IMG/VR virus record: IMGVR_UViG_3300034158_000016
Coordinates: 1 to 26,250 of that record
Reading direction: 5' to 3' (one strand)
DNA: 26,250 bases
From: a virus
The translations under genes and the position numbers were made by a program. The notes beneath the pieces are model-generated. The model ran no database searches. It saw only the letters and a program-made list of their open reading frames with translations, and had not been told where the DNA came from. Positions 1-6,000 of the stretch are shown here, piece after piece (the stretch's first letter is position 1; every line of letters starts with the position of its first letter).

Positions 1-60
1 GACTGGGGACCCACGGCAGATACCGAGCCCAATGCAGCACCGACCGATACCCCAAGGTAA
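1..60 (+). CDS. 3' end of an unidentified upstream gene (partial)
   Basis: Frame 1 is open from the window edge to a TAA at 58-60, giving a 19-residue tail rich in Pro, Thr and Asp. The next gene begins 12 bases later on the same strand, as expected for packed phage genes. Too little is visible to name a product, and an open frame this short can occur by chance. Confidence 0.3.
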   Translation, partial: DWGPTADTEPNAAPTDTPR

Positions 61-72
61 GCGAGCCCAAAC

Positions 73-858
73 ATGTTCCTCAATGCAGAGTCATACACCC
101 TTGCCCAAACCTGGATTCCGAGGTATCTGCCTCCAGGGTCATTCCCTCAGCCGGCATCGAAATGCCCGCTGCATTCTAGCCATGGCGGCACTGAGCCGAT
201 CATGATGGAATGGATGTACTTGCCCCGGCCGTGGCAGGTCGCAGTATGGGGCGCTGTTCTCGATCCCTCCAAGATTTGGGTTTGCCCGAATGTCTGGCAC
301 ACGGCTGCCGCTCGGGCCGAGCAGATGCGAGACCGGAATGAGGGCCTGGAGGCCTGGGACATCGCCGTCCACGGCTCCGAGGAGGAGCCCACGATTGAGG
401 GCCTGGCCTGGACGGCTTTGTACCACTGGCGCAGAGCGATCAATGGGCGCTCGATCAATCAGGTGTCCGCCCCAACCGCGTGCGAGCCGGGCGAATGGCG
501 CTGCTCGATTTGCGGTGGCGGCATGGAGTACCAATTGCGGCAATTCTCTCACGTCTGCCAGCCGGGCGCTCTCAAGGCCGCTCGGGATCGGGCGCGGCTC
601 GCTCACCCCTCGGGCTCGGGCCGGATGGGCACCGAGATGGCACGCTCATTGCCACTAGGCGGTGCCGAGGACACGGATGGGTCTCCCGTACCGGACCCGG
701 ACGACGGCAGCCCTTGGGACGGCTCTCACGAGGTCACCCTGGAGGGCTCGCCATTCGGGCCGCACCTGCTGATCGCGCAGGTCAATGAGAGGCTCGGGCC
801 GCTTGGCCTACGATGGGATGGGGCCGATGTCTCGCGCGTCGTGGACGCAAGGGCCTGA
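73..858 (+). CDS. hypothetical protein with Cys/His clusters
   Basis: This is a 261-residue protein I do not recognise. The N-terminal half has CPLH near residue 31 and a Trp-rich stretch ending in WVCPNVWH near residue 90. The middle has a CSICGGG knuckle followed 14 residues later by another Cys, which could bind one zinc ion. The C-terminal third is Gly/Asp/Pro-rich and probably flexible. The WVCPNVWH segment loosely recalls the CPN-x-H tail of phage HNH nucleases, but no HH or DH catalytic pair is visible, so I do not call it a nuclease. The first ATG is used; its ribosome site (GTAAGCGAG) is weak, and an in-frame ATG at 201 is an alternative. The next gene starts 37 bases downstream. Confidence 0.6.
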   Translation: MFLNAESYTLAQTWIPRYLPPGSFPQPASKCPLHSSHGGTEPIMMEWMYLPRPWQVAVWGAVLDPSKIWVCPNVWHTAAARAEQMRDRNEGLEAWDIAVHGSEEEPTIEGLAWTALYHWRRAINGRSINQVSAPTACEPGEWRCSICGGGMEYQLRQFSHVCQPGALKAARDRARLAHPSGSGRMGTEMARSLPLGGAEDTDGSPVPDPDDGSPWDGSHEVTLEGSPFGPHLLIAQVNERLGPLGLRWDGADVSRVVDARA

Positions 859-895
859 AGCCGTGAGAGCCGCAAGGGTTGTAGAATGCAGCCGA

Positions 896-1444
896 ATGGC
901 CACGGTGATCTCTCTTGACCCCGGTGGTACAACGGGCTGGTCGGTGTTCTCGGTGGAGCCCGACTCGCTCGTGGACAATGACATCTCGATCCTCAAGTCA
1001 ATCACCCACTGGCGCTCCGGCCAAATCGTCGGGCCGGAATGGCAGCAAGAGGATTCCATCCTGGAGTTGCTCGCGGCTTGGCCTGGGGCGGCTGTGTGTA
1101 CCGAGCAGTTCATCCCGAGGCAGGCCAATATGGGCGATGAGATGTACTCGCCCATGCGGCTCAATGTTCTGGTGAAGTGGGCAATGCGGCGAGGATTTGA
1201 CGGCGTGGATGAGTTTGGCAATCCTCCCCGCCAGACATTCACGCAGCAGCCGTCGATGGCAATGGGGACGGCGACGGATGAACGCCTCAAAGCATGGGGC
1301 TTGTACGTCAGAGAAGGCGGTCAAGAACACGCACGAGACGCCACCCGTCACGGCATCACTTTCCTGCGCCGAGCCAAGGAGAAGCGCAATCTGAGGTACA
1401 GAGCGTGGCCGAATCTCTTTGACCGCGAGGGCATGCTGCTATGA
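896..1444 (+). CDS. RuvC-like Holliday junction resolvase
   Basis: This 182-residue protein has the RNase H-fold signature of phage RuvC-like resolvases. The first strand carries D8 in LDPGGTTGW. A second acidic residue, E70, sits in CTEQFIP at the end of a strand. Near the C-terminus, HARDATRHG places D148 in an H-x-x-D-A helix. Such enzymes cut branched DNA, and in phages they resolve recombination or replication junctions before packaging; that role is inferred from the family. The ATG at 896 is chosen because the conserved strand begins three residues later; the frame is open further upstream (GTG 863), but those codons add no recognisable motif. A TAGAAT sequence at 882-887 resembles a -10 box but is very close to the start. 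The stop overlaps the next gene by four bases (ATGA). Confidence 0.85.
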   Translation: MATVISLDPGGTTGWSVFSVEPDSLVDNDISILKSITHWRSGQIVGPEWQQEDSILELLAAWPGAAVCTEQFIPRQANMGDEMYSPMRLNVLVKWAMRRGFDGVDEFGNPPRQTFTQQPSMAMGTATDERLKAWGLYVREGGQEHARDATRHGITFLRRAKEKRNLRYRAWPNLFDREGMLL

Positions 1445-1695
1445 CTCCTGGGCCGATTGACTTGCTTGATGGGGCCTGGAGTGCAATCAAAGGTCTTATC
1501 TATGGGGCTGCAAATGCTGCGTCTCGGTTTGGGGGAGGGGTGTGTCGGGACGTATTTCATGGGTTTGTTCGCGGTATTGCAGAGCGGCGTGCTTTGGTGC
1601 GTTCTTGGCAAAAGTCAGAGGTTAGAGATGCATTGCAGGACTCTATCCCTGCATTTGTACTGATAATTGCTGTGTTATGGATGGTCTTGCAATAG
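1441..1695 (+). CDS. small single-pass membrane protein, atypical codon use
   Basis: An 84-residue protein whose ATG overlaps the preceding TGA, suggesting translational coupling. The N-terminal part is Gly/Ala-rich and amphipathic and includes a basic stretch (residues about 45-55). The last 17 or so residues (SIPAFVLIIAVLWMVLQ) form one predicted membrane span with almost no tail, so it could be a C-terminally anchored inner-membrane protein. By hand count only 37 of 84 codons end in G or C (44%), far below the roughly 74% sampled in the terminase and portal genes, so it is probably a recent acquisition. I do not recognise a family. A 68-residue ORF in another frame (1457-1663) overlaps it and is less likely because it lacks the coupling. 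Confidence 0.55.
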   Translation: MTPGPIDLLDGAWSAIKGLIYGAANAASRFGGGVCRDVFHGFVRGIAERRALVRSWQKSEVRDALQDSIPAFVLIIAVLWMVLQ

Positions 1696-1747
1696 CGCGA
1701 ATGGCCTGGTCCGGGTGTGTCCATGAAGGTGTTCTAACGCGCGTACC

Positions 1748-1900
1748 CGCTCGCTCGCTCGCGTCTCCGGCGACGGCCGACATGTCCTCCGCGCGTGGTG
1801 TGGAAGGTTGACTAGTTGATATGTCTACTATGTTGGTTTCACTTCTGATTTTTGGAGAGCATGTCGGGCACGGCGGCCTAGGCGAGCGAGCGAGCGAGCG
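1748..1900. repeat. inverted repeat of (CGCT)n / (GCGA)n arms
   Basis: The left arm at 1748-1762 is CGCTCGCTCGCTCGC. The right arm at 1882-1900 is GCGA repeated four times then GCG, so at least 15 bases pair perfectly. The arms enclose about 120 bases. They could form a long stem in RNA or a cruciform in DNA, or be independent microsatellite-like expansions. Confidence 0.75.
1808..1834 (+). promoter_or_regulatory. weak promoter candidate between the inverted repeats
   Basis: TTGACT (1808-1813) matches five of six bases of a sigma-70-type -35 box. TATGTT (1829-1834) matches four of six of a -10 box, but the spacer is only 15 bases. The local A+T richness favours a control region for the gene at 1987. 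The call is tentative. Confidence 0.2.
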
Positions 1901-1986
1901 CGCGAGAGGGTGATGGGCTAGACTTGGTGACTACTGAGAATGCTGTCCTGGTGTGTGTTGTTGTTCTGTAACAATGGAGGTGTGCA

Positions 1987-2220
1987 ATGGCAGGATATGG
2001 ACCGTTTGACGTCGAGAAGAAACTGGGCTCGACTGAGTATGGCGGCAATGAGGGAATTGTCCAGGTTGGGCCTGATGGAATTGATGGTGCGCGTGTGCAC
2101 CAGCCGACCCCTTCTGAGCGGCTCACGATGGTGTACCGCACTGACCCGAATGTCCCCAACCTGGTCGATGGGCTCTCTGTTGATCCTGTGACCGGGCTCG
2201 TGCAGCCGGTGGGCGAATGA
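1987..2220 (+). CDS. hypothetical small protein
   Basis: A 77-residue Gly/Pro/Val-rich, mostly polar protein with no Cys, signal peptide or membrane segment. A good ribosome site (GGAGG at 1977-1981) stands ahead of the ATG. I do not recognise the family; the composition (many GPDG-, DPVTG-like turns) suggests a beta-rich or loop-rich structural or accessory protein. Its stop codon overlaps the start of a 34-codon frame (ATGA at 2217-2220), which connects it translationally to the putative small terminase gene. An overlapping frame beginning at 1940 starts without a ribosome site and is treated as a shadow. Confidence 0.65.
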   Translation: MAGYGPFDVEKKLGSTEYGGNEGIVQVGPDGIDGARVHQPTPSERLTMVYRTDPNVPNLVDGLSVDPVTGLVQPVGE

Positions 2221-2321
2221 CCGGGCGGTGGAGCGTTGATGGGCATGGTTTGACTGCTGGCCCAGCGCTCCGGTCGGCCATTCTCCCGAGGGCAGACCAA
2301 GACACGATTGCCTTGCTCTGA
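2217..2321 (+). CDS. 34-residue coupled micro-ORF
   Basis: A short open frame begins at the ATG inside the preceding stop (ATGA) and ends at a TGA that shares its last base with the ATG of the next gene (TGATG at 2319-2323). The product would be polar at the N-terminus with a mildly hydrophobic tail ending in TIALL. The downstream gene lacks a good ribosome site of its own (CCTTGCTCTG just before its ATG), so this frame may mainly hand ribosomes on to it. No family is recognised. The exact double overlap matches the style of many gene junctions in this window, which is the main support. Confidence 0.5.
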   Translation: MTGRWSVDGHGLTAGPALRSAILPRADQDTIALL

Positions 2322-2875
2322 TGGCAACAACGCCGAGTGCCAAAAGGGCAAGCCCAAAGAAACCACCGTCTGCCGCTCAAGTTGCTGCAGGTCGAGCCAA
2401 CATCGCAAAGGGCAGAGCCAAGCGAGCCGAGCACATGGACATTGCACGTGAGGCGCGTCAAGCCGGAGAGTTGAGCCGCTGGGAGTTGTACAAGGCCGGG
2501 CTCCTCAAGGTGAGCGATGCAGATGACGATGAGGTCTCGGCTGGGCGCTTCAAGGACCTTGGTGGTGGCTTTGGCGGGCGTGCACCTAACATGACCGGCA
2601 AGCAATACAACGAATGGCACCAGGAATTGCTGAAGCGTGGGCGCTCCAAACTCAACTCAATGTACATGGTTGCGTTGAATGCAGTGTCTGAGATTGCCTC
2701 ATCCGGCATTAGTGAGGACCGTGATCGGCTCAAGGCATCGAGCATGATCATGGACCGAGTGAGCGGCAAGGTGCCTGATCGCATCGAGGTCGGGCCTGTT
2801 GACGCATTTGCAGACGCTCTTGAGGGACTCATTGTTGAGGCCATTAAGGATGCGCCCGGCATCGAGGAGCGCTAG
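2321..2875 (+). CDS. putative terminase small subunit
   Basis: A 184-residue protein with a Lys/Arg/Ala-rich N-terminus (residues 1-40), a helical middle and a C-terminal block containing RLKASSMIMDRVSGKVPDRI (about residues 133-152). That block resembles the end of small terminase and related DNA-recognition proteins, where repeated helices are followed by an 'x-LLDR-x-x-GKxP' element. Position supports this: it is the last sizeable gene before a non-coding stretch, about 3 kb upstream of the large subunit. In the family the small subunit forms a ring that recognises the packaging site and stimulates the ATPase; here this is inference. An alternative is a general DNA-binding protein. Its translation probably depends on coupling to the preceding 34-codon frame. 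Confidence 0.5.
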   Translation: MATTPSAKRASPKKPPSAAQVAAGRANIAKGRAKRAEHMDIAREARQAGELSRWELYKAGLLKVSDADDDEVSAGRFKDLGGGFGGRAPNMTGKQYNEWHQELLKRGRSKLNSMYMVALNAVSEIASSGISEDRDRLKASSMIMDRVSGKVPDRIEVGPVDAFADALEGLIVEAIKDAPGIEER

Positions 2876-3405
2876 GCATCGGCTAGGCTCGCATCATCGG
2901 CCTGGATCGGGGCATGGGTGAGGGATGAGGTGGTGGGGTTGCGCGAGGTCCGCGAGGCATTGTGCGAGTGCCGCCTTGTCAGGCTCCCGATGCCCCATCC
3001 AGGTTGATTGACTTGGCCATTCATCATTGTGGCTGGGGCGCTTGGCAAGGGCAGAAGTGCTCATTGTCCCGTTGAGGGATGTGGCCAGGTGAACAATTGA
3101 ATGGTTGGGCGTGGTCGAATGGTCGGCCATTGCCCAGCGTGGATGGCGAGACTAGAGCACACTGGTCTCGCCACCCGCATATGCGGACTTGGGCAATGGG
3201 TACATCGCTGGCTCAAAGCCCAAGAGGAGCCCGGCTTGGCATAATCGGGTGACCCCTTGCCCGAGGTTGGCCGAGCCGGGCACCCTCATTTGTTGGACAA
3301 CCTCGCCCGGCCCAATGCCGCAGGCTCTGTGGATTTGGCCCGGCATCCCGCCCGGCTCGGTAGGCTCGGTGACGGCCCGGATTGGGCGTGAACCGAGGAG
3401 AGCAA
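2876..3405. other. 530-bp stretch without a convincing gene
   Basis: This gap follows the putative small terminase. It contains a strong hairpin and a 12-bp palindrome (3144-3186), an 8-bp inverted repeat (CGAGGTTG at 3262-3269 with CAACCTCG at 3298-3305), a CATAAT sequence at 3240-3245 and a TAGGCT sequence at 3361-3366, 40 bases ahead of the next ATG. A 29-codon frame from GTG 2918 to 3007 is possible but unsupported. Its place beside the putative small terminase makes a packaging-site or late-control role conceivable; nothing proves it. Confidence 0.5.
3144..3186. repeat. hairpin followed by a perfect 12-bp palindrome
   Basis: TGGCGAGAC (3144-3152) pairs perfectly with GTCTCGCCA (3165-3173) around a 12-base loop. 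Two further G-C pairs are possible beyond one mismatch. It is followed one base later by the palindrome CCGCATATGCGG (3175-3186). There is no T-run, so a classical intrinsic terminator is uncertain, although actinobacterial terminators often lack one. The palindrome could be a dimeric-protein operator. Confidence 0.6.
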
Positions 3406-3639
3406 ATGGACATGGGCATGGGCGACAAGATCGAGATTGCCGGCAAGCCGGTACGGCTCGATGAGGCATACCTGGATGCCATCCGGAAGGATGCCCGCAA
3501 CCTGCTGTACTTCAGCGATGGGACCTCCGGTGCGGACAAGATCGGTCGGCTGCTCGCCACGGTCATCCCGCTCACGCTGGAGATTGAGGCGCTCAAGGTC
3601 GAGGTGACCCGGCTCCGCGCTGAGTTGAAGTTGCGGTGA
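3406..3639 (+). CDS. hypothetical helical/coiled-coil protein
   Basis: A 77-residue protein. Residues 8-20 (KIEIAGKPVRLDE) look like a short beta segment, residues 23-35 are helical, and the C-terminal 30 residues (IPLTLEIEALKVEVTRLRAE region) show a heptad pattern typical of a coiled coil. The ATG at 3406 is chosen over frame-open upstream codons because it follows AGGAGAGCAA at ideal spacing. It opens a chain of overlapping genes: its stop overlaps a GTG start (GTGA at 3636-3639). I do not recognise the family. It may oligomerise with the coiled-coil products that follow. Confidence 0.7.
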   Translation: MDMGMGDKIEIAGKPVRLDEAYLDAIRKDARNLLYFSDGTSGADKIGRLLATVIPLTLEIEALKVEVTRLRAELKLR

Positions 3640-4052
3640 GCGCCGAGCCCGGGATGGGCCAGGAGGACATGGAGAGCGTGCCAGGAGCCAACGAGGAGCG
3701 TTGGGACGCACCCCGGGAGGGCAGGCCCTTCCCCATGGTCGTCAGTGGGCGTCGGGCGGGCAAGGCCGTGGCGGCTCTCGCGGCTCTCGGATCGGAGTTG
3801 AGCCGGACCCGAGCGCTGCTGGAGAGCGTGACCCGCGAGTCCACTGCCGCGATGAACGATGCGAGCGTCAAATTGGGCAATGCGCGCGATGAACTCATGC
3901 TCGCAACGGCCACGGTCAGGGCGCAACAGATCACGATTGAGGAATTGCGCGCTGCCAATGAAGATGCCCGTTTGCTGATTCGCTCGGCACGTGAGCGTGA
4001 GTTAGCCTTGGAGTCTGAAGTGAGCCGATACCAAGAGAAGGAATTGCGATGA
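3636..4052 (+). CDS. hypothetical coiled-coil protein
   Basis: A 138-residue protein if read from the GTG that overlaps the preceding stop (GTGA). In-frame ATGs at 3654 and 3669 are alternatives; an AGGAGG stands just before the second but only two bases from it, too close to be optimal. The first 35 residues are acidic and Gly/Pro-containing. From about residue 40 to the end the sequence is a nearly unbroken charged helix with Leu/Ala heptads (for example LRAANEDARLLIRSARERE), so a dimeric coiled coil is likely. No catalytic motif is seen. The last codon and stop overlap the next gene (ATGA at 4049-4052). Confidence 0.65.
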   Translation: MSAEPGMGQEDMESVPGANEERWDAPREGRPFPMVVSGRRAGKAVAALAALGSELSRTRALLESVTRESTAAMNDASVKLGNARDELMLATATVRAQQITIEELRAANEDARLLIRSARERELALESEVSRYQEKELR

Positions 4053-4639
4053 CCGAGCCCGTTGCCGGAGATGTGTTCAAGATTGCCGAGGCCCAACTCA
4101 AAGCGATGACCCGAGCCCGCGATGGTCTCGCTCAGTCGCTCAAGGCGTGCGAGGAGCGTTGCGACGGCTGGGAGGCCAAGGTTGTCGCAATGGATGGCGG
4201 GATGACGAGCCTGACGGCCAGCCTGGTCGATGCTCAGGAGCGCGCGGACGACTGGAAAGCCAAGTGCATCGAGCGCGATGACCGGCTGGAGAGCGCCGAG
4301 GCCGAGATCAGCCGCTTGACCTTTGCGCTCCACCTCGCAAAGGCACACCCTGACTTTGAGTACATCACGACTCAGAGCCAGCGGAAGGGTGACGGCAACT
4401 ATCCGCCCGAGATGGACGGTGGAGCGTGGCAGCCCAACCCCATTGTCTTTGCCAATATGACCAAGGGGCAGGAGCGTTACCGCGCTTGGCAGCGCTTTGA
4501 GTTCTATGAGGAGGAGTACTGGCGCAGGGTCAAGACCGAGCGCCCGCTGCCGTCGCAGGCTGAGATGGACGAGGAGAGCGACGCAAATGCAGAGCGCTTT
4601 GCCGAGGTCGAGCACGTTGATCCGGACGGCCGACGCTGA
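4049..4639 (+). CDS. hypothetical protein with N-terminal coiled coil
   Basis: A 196-residue protein. Residues about 10-95 form a long helix with regular hydrophobic spacing and two Cys in KACEERC. The second half is aromatic and globular-looking (PDFEYITTQSQRK, then WQPNPIVFANMTKG and a Trp/Tyr/Glu-rich WQRFEFYEEEYWRR). The tail is acidic. No known domain is recognised. The gene overlaps its neighbours on both sides (ATGA in, TGATG out), so the products of the run 3406-5408 are probably made together from one message. Confidence 0.7.
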   Translation: MTEPVAGDVFKIAEAQLKAMTRARDGLAQSLKACEERCDGWEAKVVAMDGGMTSLTASLVDAQERADDWKAKCIERDDRLESAEAEISRLTFALHLAKAHPDFEYITTQSQRKGDGNYPPEMDGGAWQPNPIVFANMTKGQERYRAWQRFEFYEEEYWRRVKTERPLPSQAEMDEESDANAERFAEVEHVDPDGRR

Positions 4640-5007
4640 TGGCGCGCCAAGTGGAGGTTGACCGGCTCGTGCGTGAGTTGGCCGACGTCAAGGCGTCTGC
4701 ATTGCGCTCCATTGAGCGGATCACCCGAGAGCGCGACGCATGGGCTGAGCATTACGACACCTTGGCCACGCGCATGGGCATCCGATCCGTCAACCCAATG
4801 CGGCGCGAGCCTGTGCCGACTCCTCCGGCTGTGGCCGAGTGGGAAGCGCTGAAGGGTAAACTCATCCCTATGCCCGAGCCCACGTTTGTCCCGCCCAGCG
4901 CCCTGGAGGAGTTGGCGCGCGCTGTGCTCAACGGGCGGATCGGCTTGTACAAGGATGACGGCAAGAAGCAGTGCGAGTGGTACATTGGAGTCGAGGAGCC
5001 CAAATGA
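4639..5007 (+). CDS. hypothetical protein, coiled coil plus C-terminal domain
   Basis: A 122-residue protein starting at an ATG that shares one base with the previous stop (TGATG). Residues 3-45 are a charged helix with heptads (VDRLVRELADVKASALRSIE). A Pro-rich linker follows (PVPTPPAV and PMPEPTFVPP), then a short domain ending in KKQCEWYIGVEEPK. I do not recognise it. The stop overlaps the JAMM gene start (ATGA at 5004-5007). Confidence 0.65.
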   Translation: MARQVEVDRLVRELADVKASALRSIERITRERDAWAEHYDTLATRMGIRSVNPMRREPVPTPPAVAEWEALKGKLIPMPEPTFVPPSALEELARAVLNGRIGLYKDDGKKQCEWYIGVEEPK

Positions 5008-5408
5008 TTCGACTCCTCAAGCGGTCCAGTGGCGGGCTCAACAACCCGCAAGACGCCGAACTCATGCGCATTGTGAAGCGGATGCCTGAGAAGGGCAAGA
5101 CGTACATGCGAGGCCGCCACTGGACCTCCGGCTATGAGGTCTGCGGGGTCATTACTGCAGGTGATCGCATTGTCGAGATGAACAATGAGGCCACCGGGCC
5201 GGGCAAGTTCGCATTTCCTGCAATGGCGGTTGTGGCGTTGTATGAGGCGGCTGGGACCTCCGAGCAGGCAAAGGCAATTTGGCACTCTCACCCCAATGGG
5301 AATGATGAGTTGAGCGAGGCAGACAAAGCCGCTCACCCTGCATTTGTGCCCTTTGCCGTGATCGTGAACCCCAAGGATGGAATTGTCTCCTGGTGGGAGA
5401 TGCATTAG
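5004..5408 (+). CDS. JAMM/MPN-family zinc metallopeptidase
   Basis: A 134-residue protein carrying the whole JAMM signature. A glutamate, E45, lies in YEVCGVI, the usual place for the catalytic acid. It is followed by H94-S-H96 and, after seven residues, S104-x-x-D107 (HSHPNGNDELSEAD). In this superfamily the two His and the Asp bind zinc and the Glu activates water to cleave isopeptide or peptide bonds. Known phage members are tail-assembly peptidases such as lambda gpK, usually with an NlpC/P60 domain beside the tail-tip genes. This one is a stand-alone domain upstream of the large terminase, so its substrate is open: a phage structural protein, a host protein or a ubiquitin-like conjugate. 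The ATG at 5004 is chosen because it overlaps the previous stop; extra upstream codons lie inside the neighbour. Confidence 0.85.
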   Translation: MIRLLKRSSGGLNNPQDAELMRIVKRMPEKGKTYMRGRHWTSGYEVCGVITAGDRIVEMNNEATGPGKFAFPAMAVVALYEAAGTSEQAKAIWHSHPNGNDELSEADKAAHPAFVPFAVIVNPKDGIVSWWEMH

Positions 5409-5409
5409 G

Positions 5410-5589
5410 ATGGTCGAGACCGAGCCGACCGACATGCGAGCGTGGATCGAGGCGCGCTCGGTGCCCGAGGGTCGGCCGATCCCGTCCGGCTCCGGCGCTA
5501 TGGGCCCGAGCGCGCACACTCCGAGCCCGAGAGCGGTGCCGAACGTGGAGGAGGGCTCTCCGGAGCCCGAGGAGCCTGCGGAGCCGTAG
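5410..5589 (+). CDS. small Pro/Glu-rich protein
   Basis: A 59-residue, acidic, Pro-rich peptide beginning one base after the JAMM stop codon, with GTGGGAG (5393-5399) as a plausible ribosome site. The N-terminal 20 residues may be helical (MVETEPTDMRAWIEARSV); the rest (PSPRAVPNVEEG, then repeated Pro-Glu pairs) should be disordered. No family is recognised. An Arg-rich frame at 5393-5611 overlaps it and looks like a shadow. Coding status is moderately supported by position and the absence of a better frame. Confidence 0.5.
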   Translation: MVETEPTDMRAWIEARSVPEGRPIPSGSGAMGPSAHTPSPRAVPNVEEGSPEPEEPAEP

Positions 5590-5641
5590 GCGAGCCGTCC
5601 GGCGCGAGTAGGCTTGACAAATCGACCAATGAGGAGACACC

Positions 5642-5803
5642 ATGACGGTGCAAGATTTGATGGACAGACTCAGAATGATGCCGCCCAATGCGGCTCTTGC
5701 CGTTGAGGTGCCCCACCCGAGCGGATACGGCGCTGCCTACCTCAACATTGTGGCTGCGAGCGCGAGCCTGACCGAGCCCTATGCCACGATTGTGGCGCGC
5801 TGA
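5642..5803 (+). CDS. 53-residue protein, 'MTVxxLxxxL..LPP' type
   Basis: A short gene with a strong ribosome site (GAGGAGA at 5631-5637). The product opens with MTVQDLMDRLRMMPPNAALA, a pattern seen in many small phage and prophage proteins in which a short helix ending in a Pro pair leads into a beta strand (here LAVEVPHP). Their function is generally unknown. A TAGGCT at 5609-5614, 28 bases upstream of the ATG, might be a -10 element. The stop shares one base with the next start (TGATG). Confidence 0.7.
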   Translation: MTVQDLMDRLRMMPPNAALAVEVPHPSGYGAAYLNIVAASASLTEPYATIVAR

Positions 5804-6000
5804 TGCCGACCGAGGATGACCGCGTGACGGTCGAGGGTGTGATGGCCGTTGTGGTCAGCGCCGAGATTGAGGGTGTGATCATTGCATTGGGCGATGAAGC
5901 CAATACGCGCTTGGTCTTGTCCAACGGCGAGGCAATGGAGATGTCTGTCGCTTTGGCGGAATGTGCACTCAATCGGCACATCGAGGGATTTGTCGACTGA
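5803..6000 (+). CDS. hypothetical 65-residue protein
   Basis: A small beta-strand-rich protein (VMAVVVSAEIEGVIIALGDE) with a C-terminal helix (MSVALAECALNRHIEGFVD). Both ends overlap neighbours by one base (TGATG at 5801-5805 and 5998-6002), placing it in a coupled set directly upstream of the large terminase. No known domain is recognised, and the terminal VD rules out a ubiquitin-like Gly-Gly tail that might have paired with the nearby JAMM protein. Confidence 0.7.
   Translation: MPTEDDRVTVEGVMAVVVSAEIEGVIIALGDEANTRLVLSNGEAMEMSVALAECALNRHIEGFVD

Larger units (their letters stand above)
1696..1986. other. non-coding stretch with inverted (GCGA)n repeats
   Basis: No convincing gene is visible. 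The stretch holds two complementary tetranucleotide-repeat arms around an A+T-richer core, very short open frames such as one at 1861-1881 (six residues, preceded by GGAGAG), and the ribosome-binding site of the next gene (GGAGG at 1977-1981). It follows the low-GC membrane-protein gene and is the most A+T-rich non-coding part of the window by eye. Confidence 0.6.

Noticed and set aside
73-858. HNH endonuclease for the first complete gene
   Set aside because: Only a CPN-x-H-like fragment is seen; the catalytic His pair and Asn-His spacing are missing.
1940-2191. 83-codon frame overlapping the gene at 1987
   Set aside because: Starts without a ribosome site, while the frame at 1987 has GGAGG at good spacing.
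2918-3007. 29-codon GTG-started frame after the putative small terminase, continuous with the frame of that gene beyond its TAG
   Set aside because: Could be read-through or a tiny gene, but codon use and length give no support and no family pattern is visible.
2894-3130. 78-codon frame on the minus strand in the 530-bp gap
   Set aside because: No ribosome site before its start and no other minus-strand gene in the window; composition looks random.
3189-3464. 91-codon frame overlapping the start of the gene at 3406
   Set aside because: No ribosome site, Pro/Trp/Arg-rich shadow-like composition, and it runs across probable control sequences and into a well-supported gene.
5393-5611. Arg-rich 72-codon frame after the JAMM gene
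   Set aside because: Shadow of the 5410-5589 frame; Arg/Pro-rich composition typical of wrong-frame reading.
5614-5619. Perfect TTGACA -35 hexamer ahead of the gene at 5642
   Set aside because: No -10-like sequence at 16-18 bases downstream; that position is occupied by the ribosome site and start codon.
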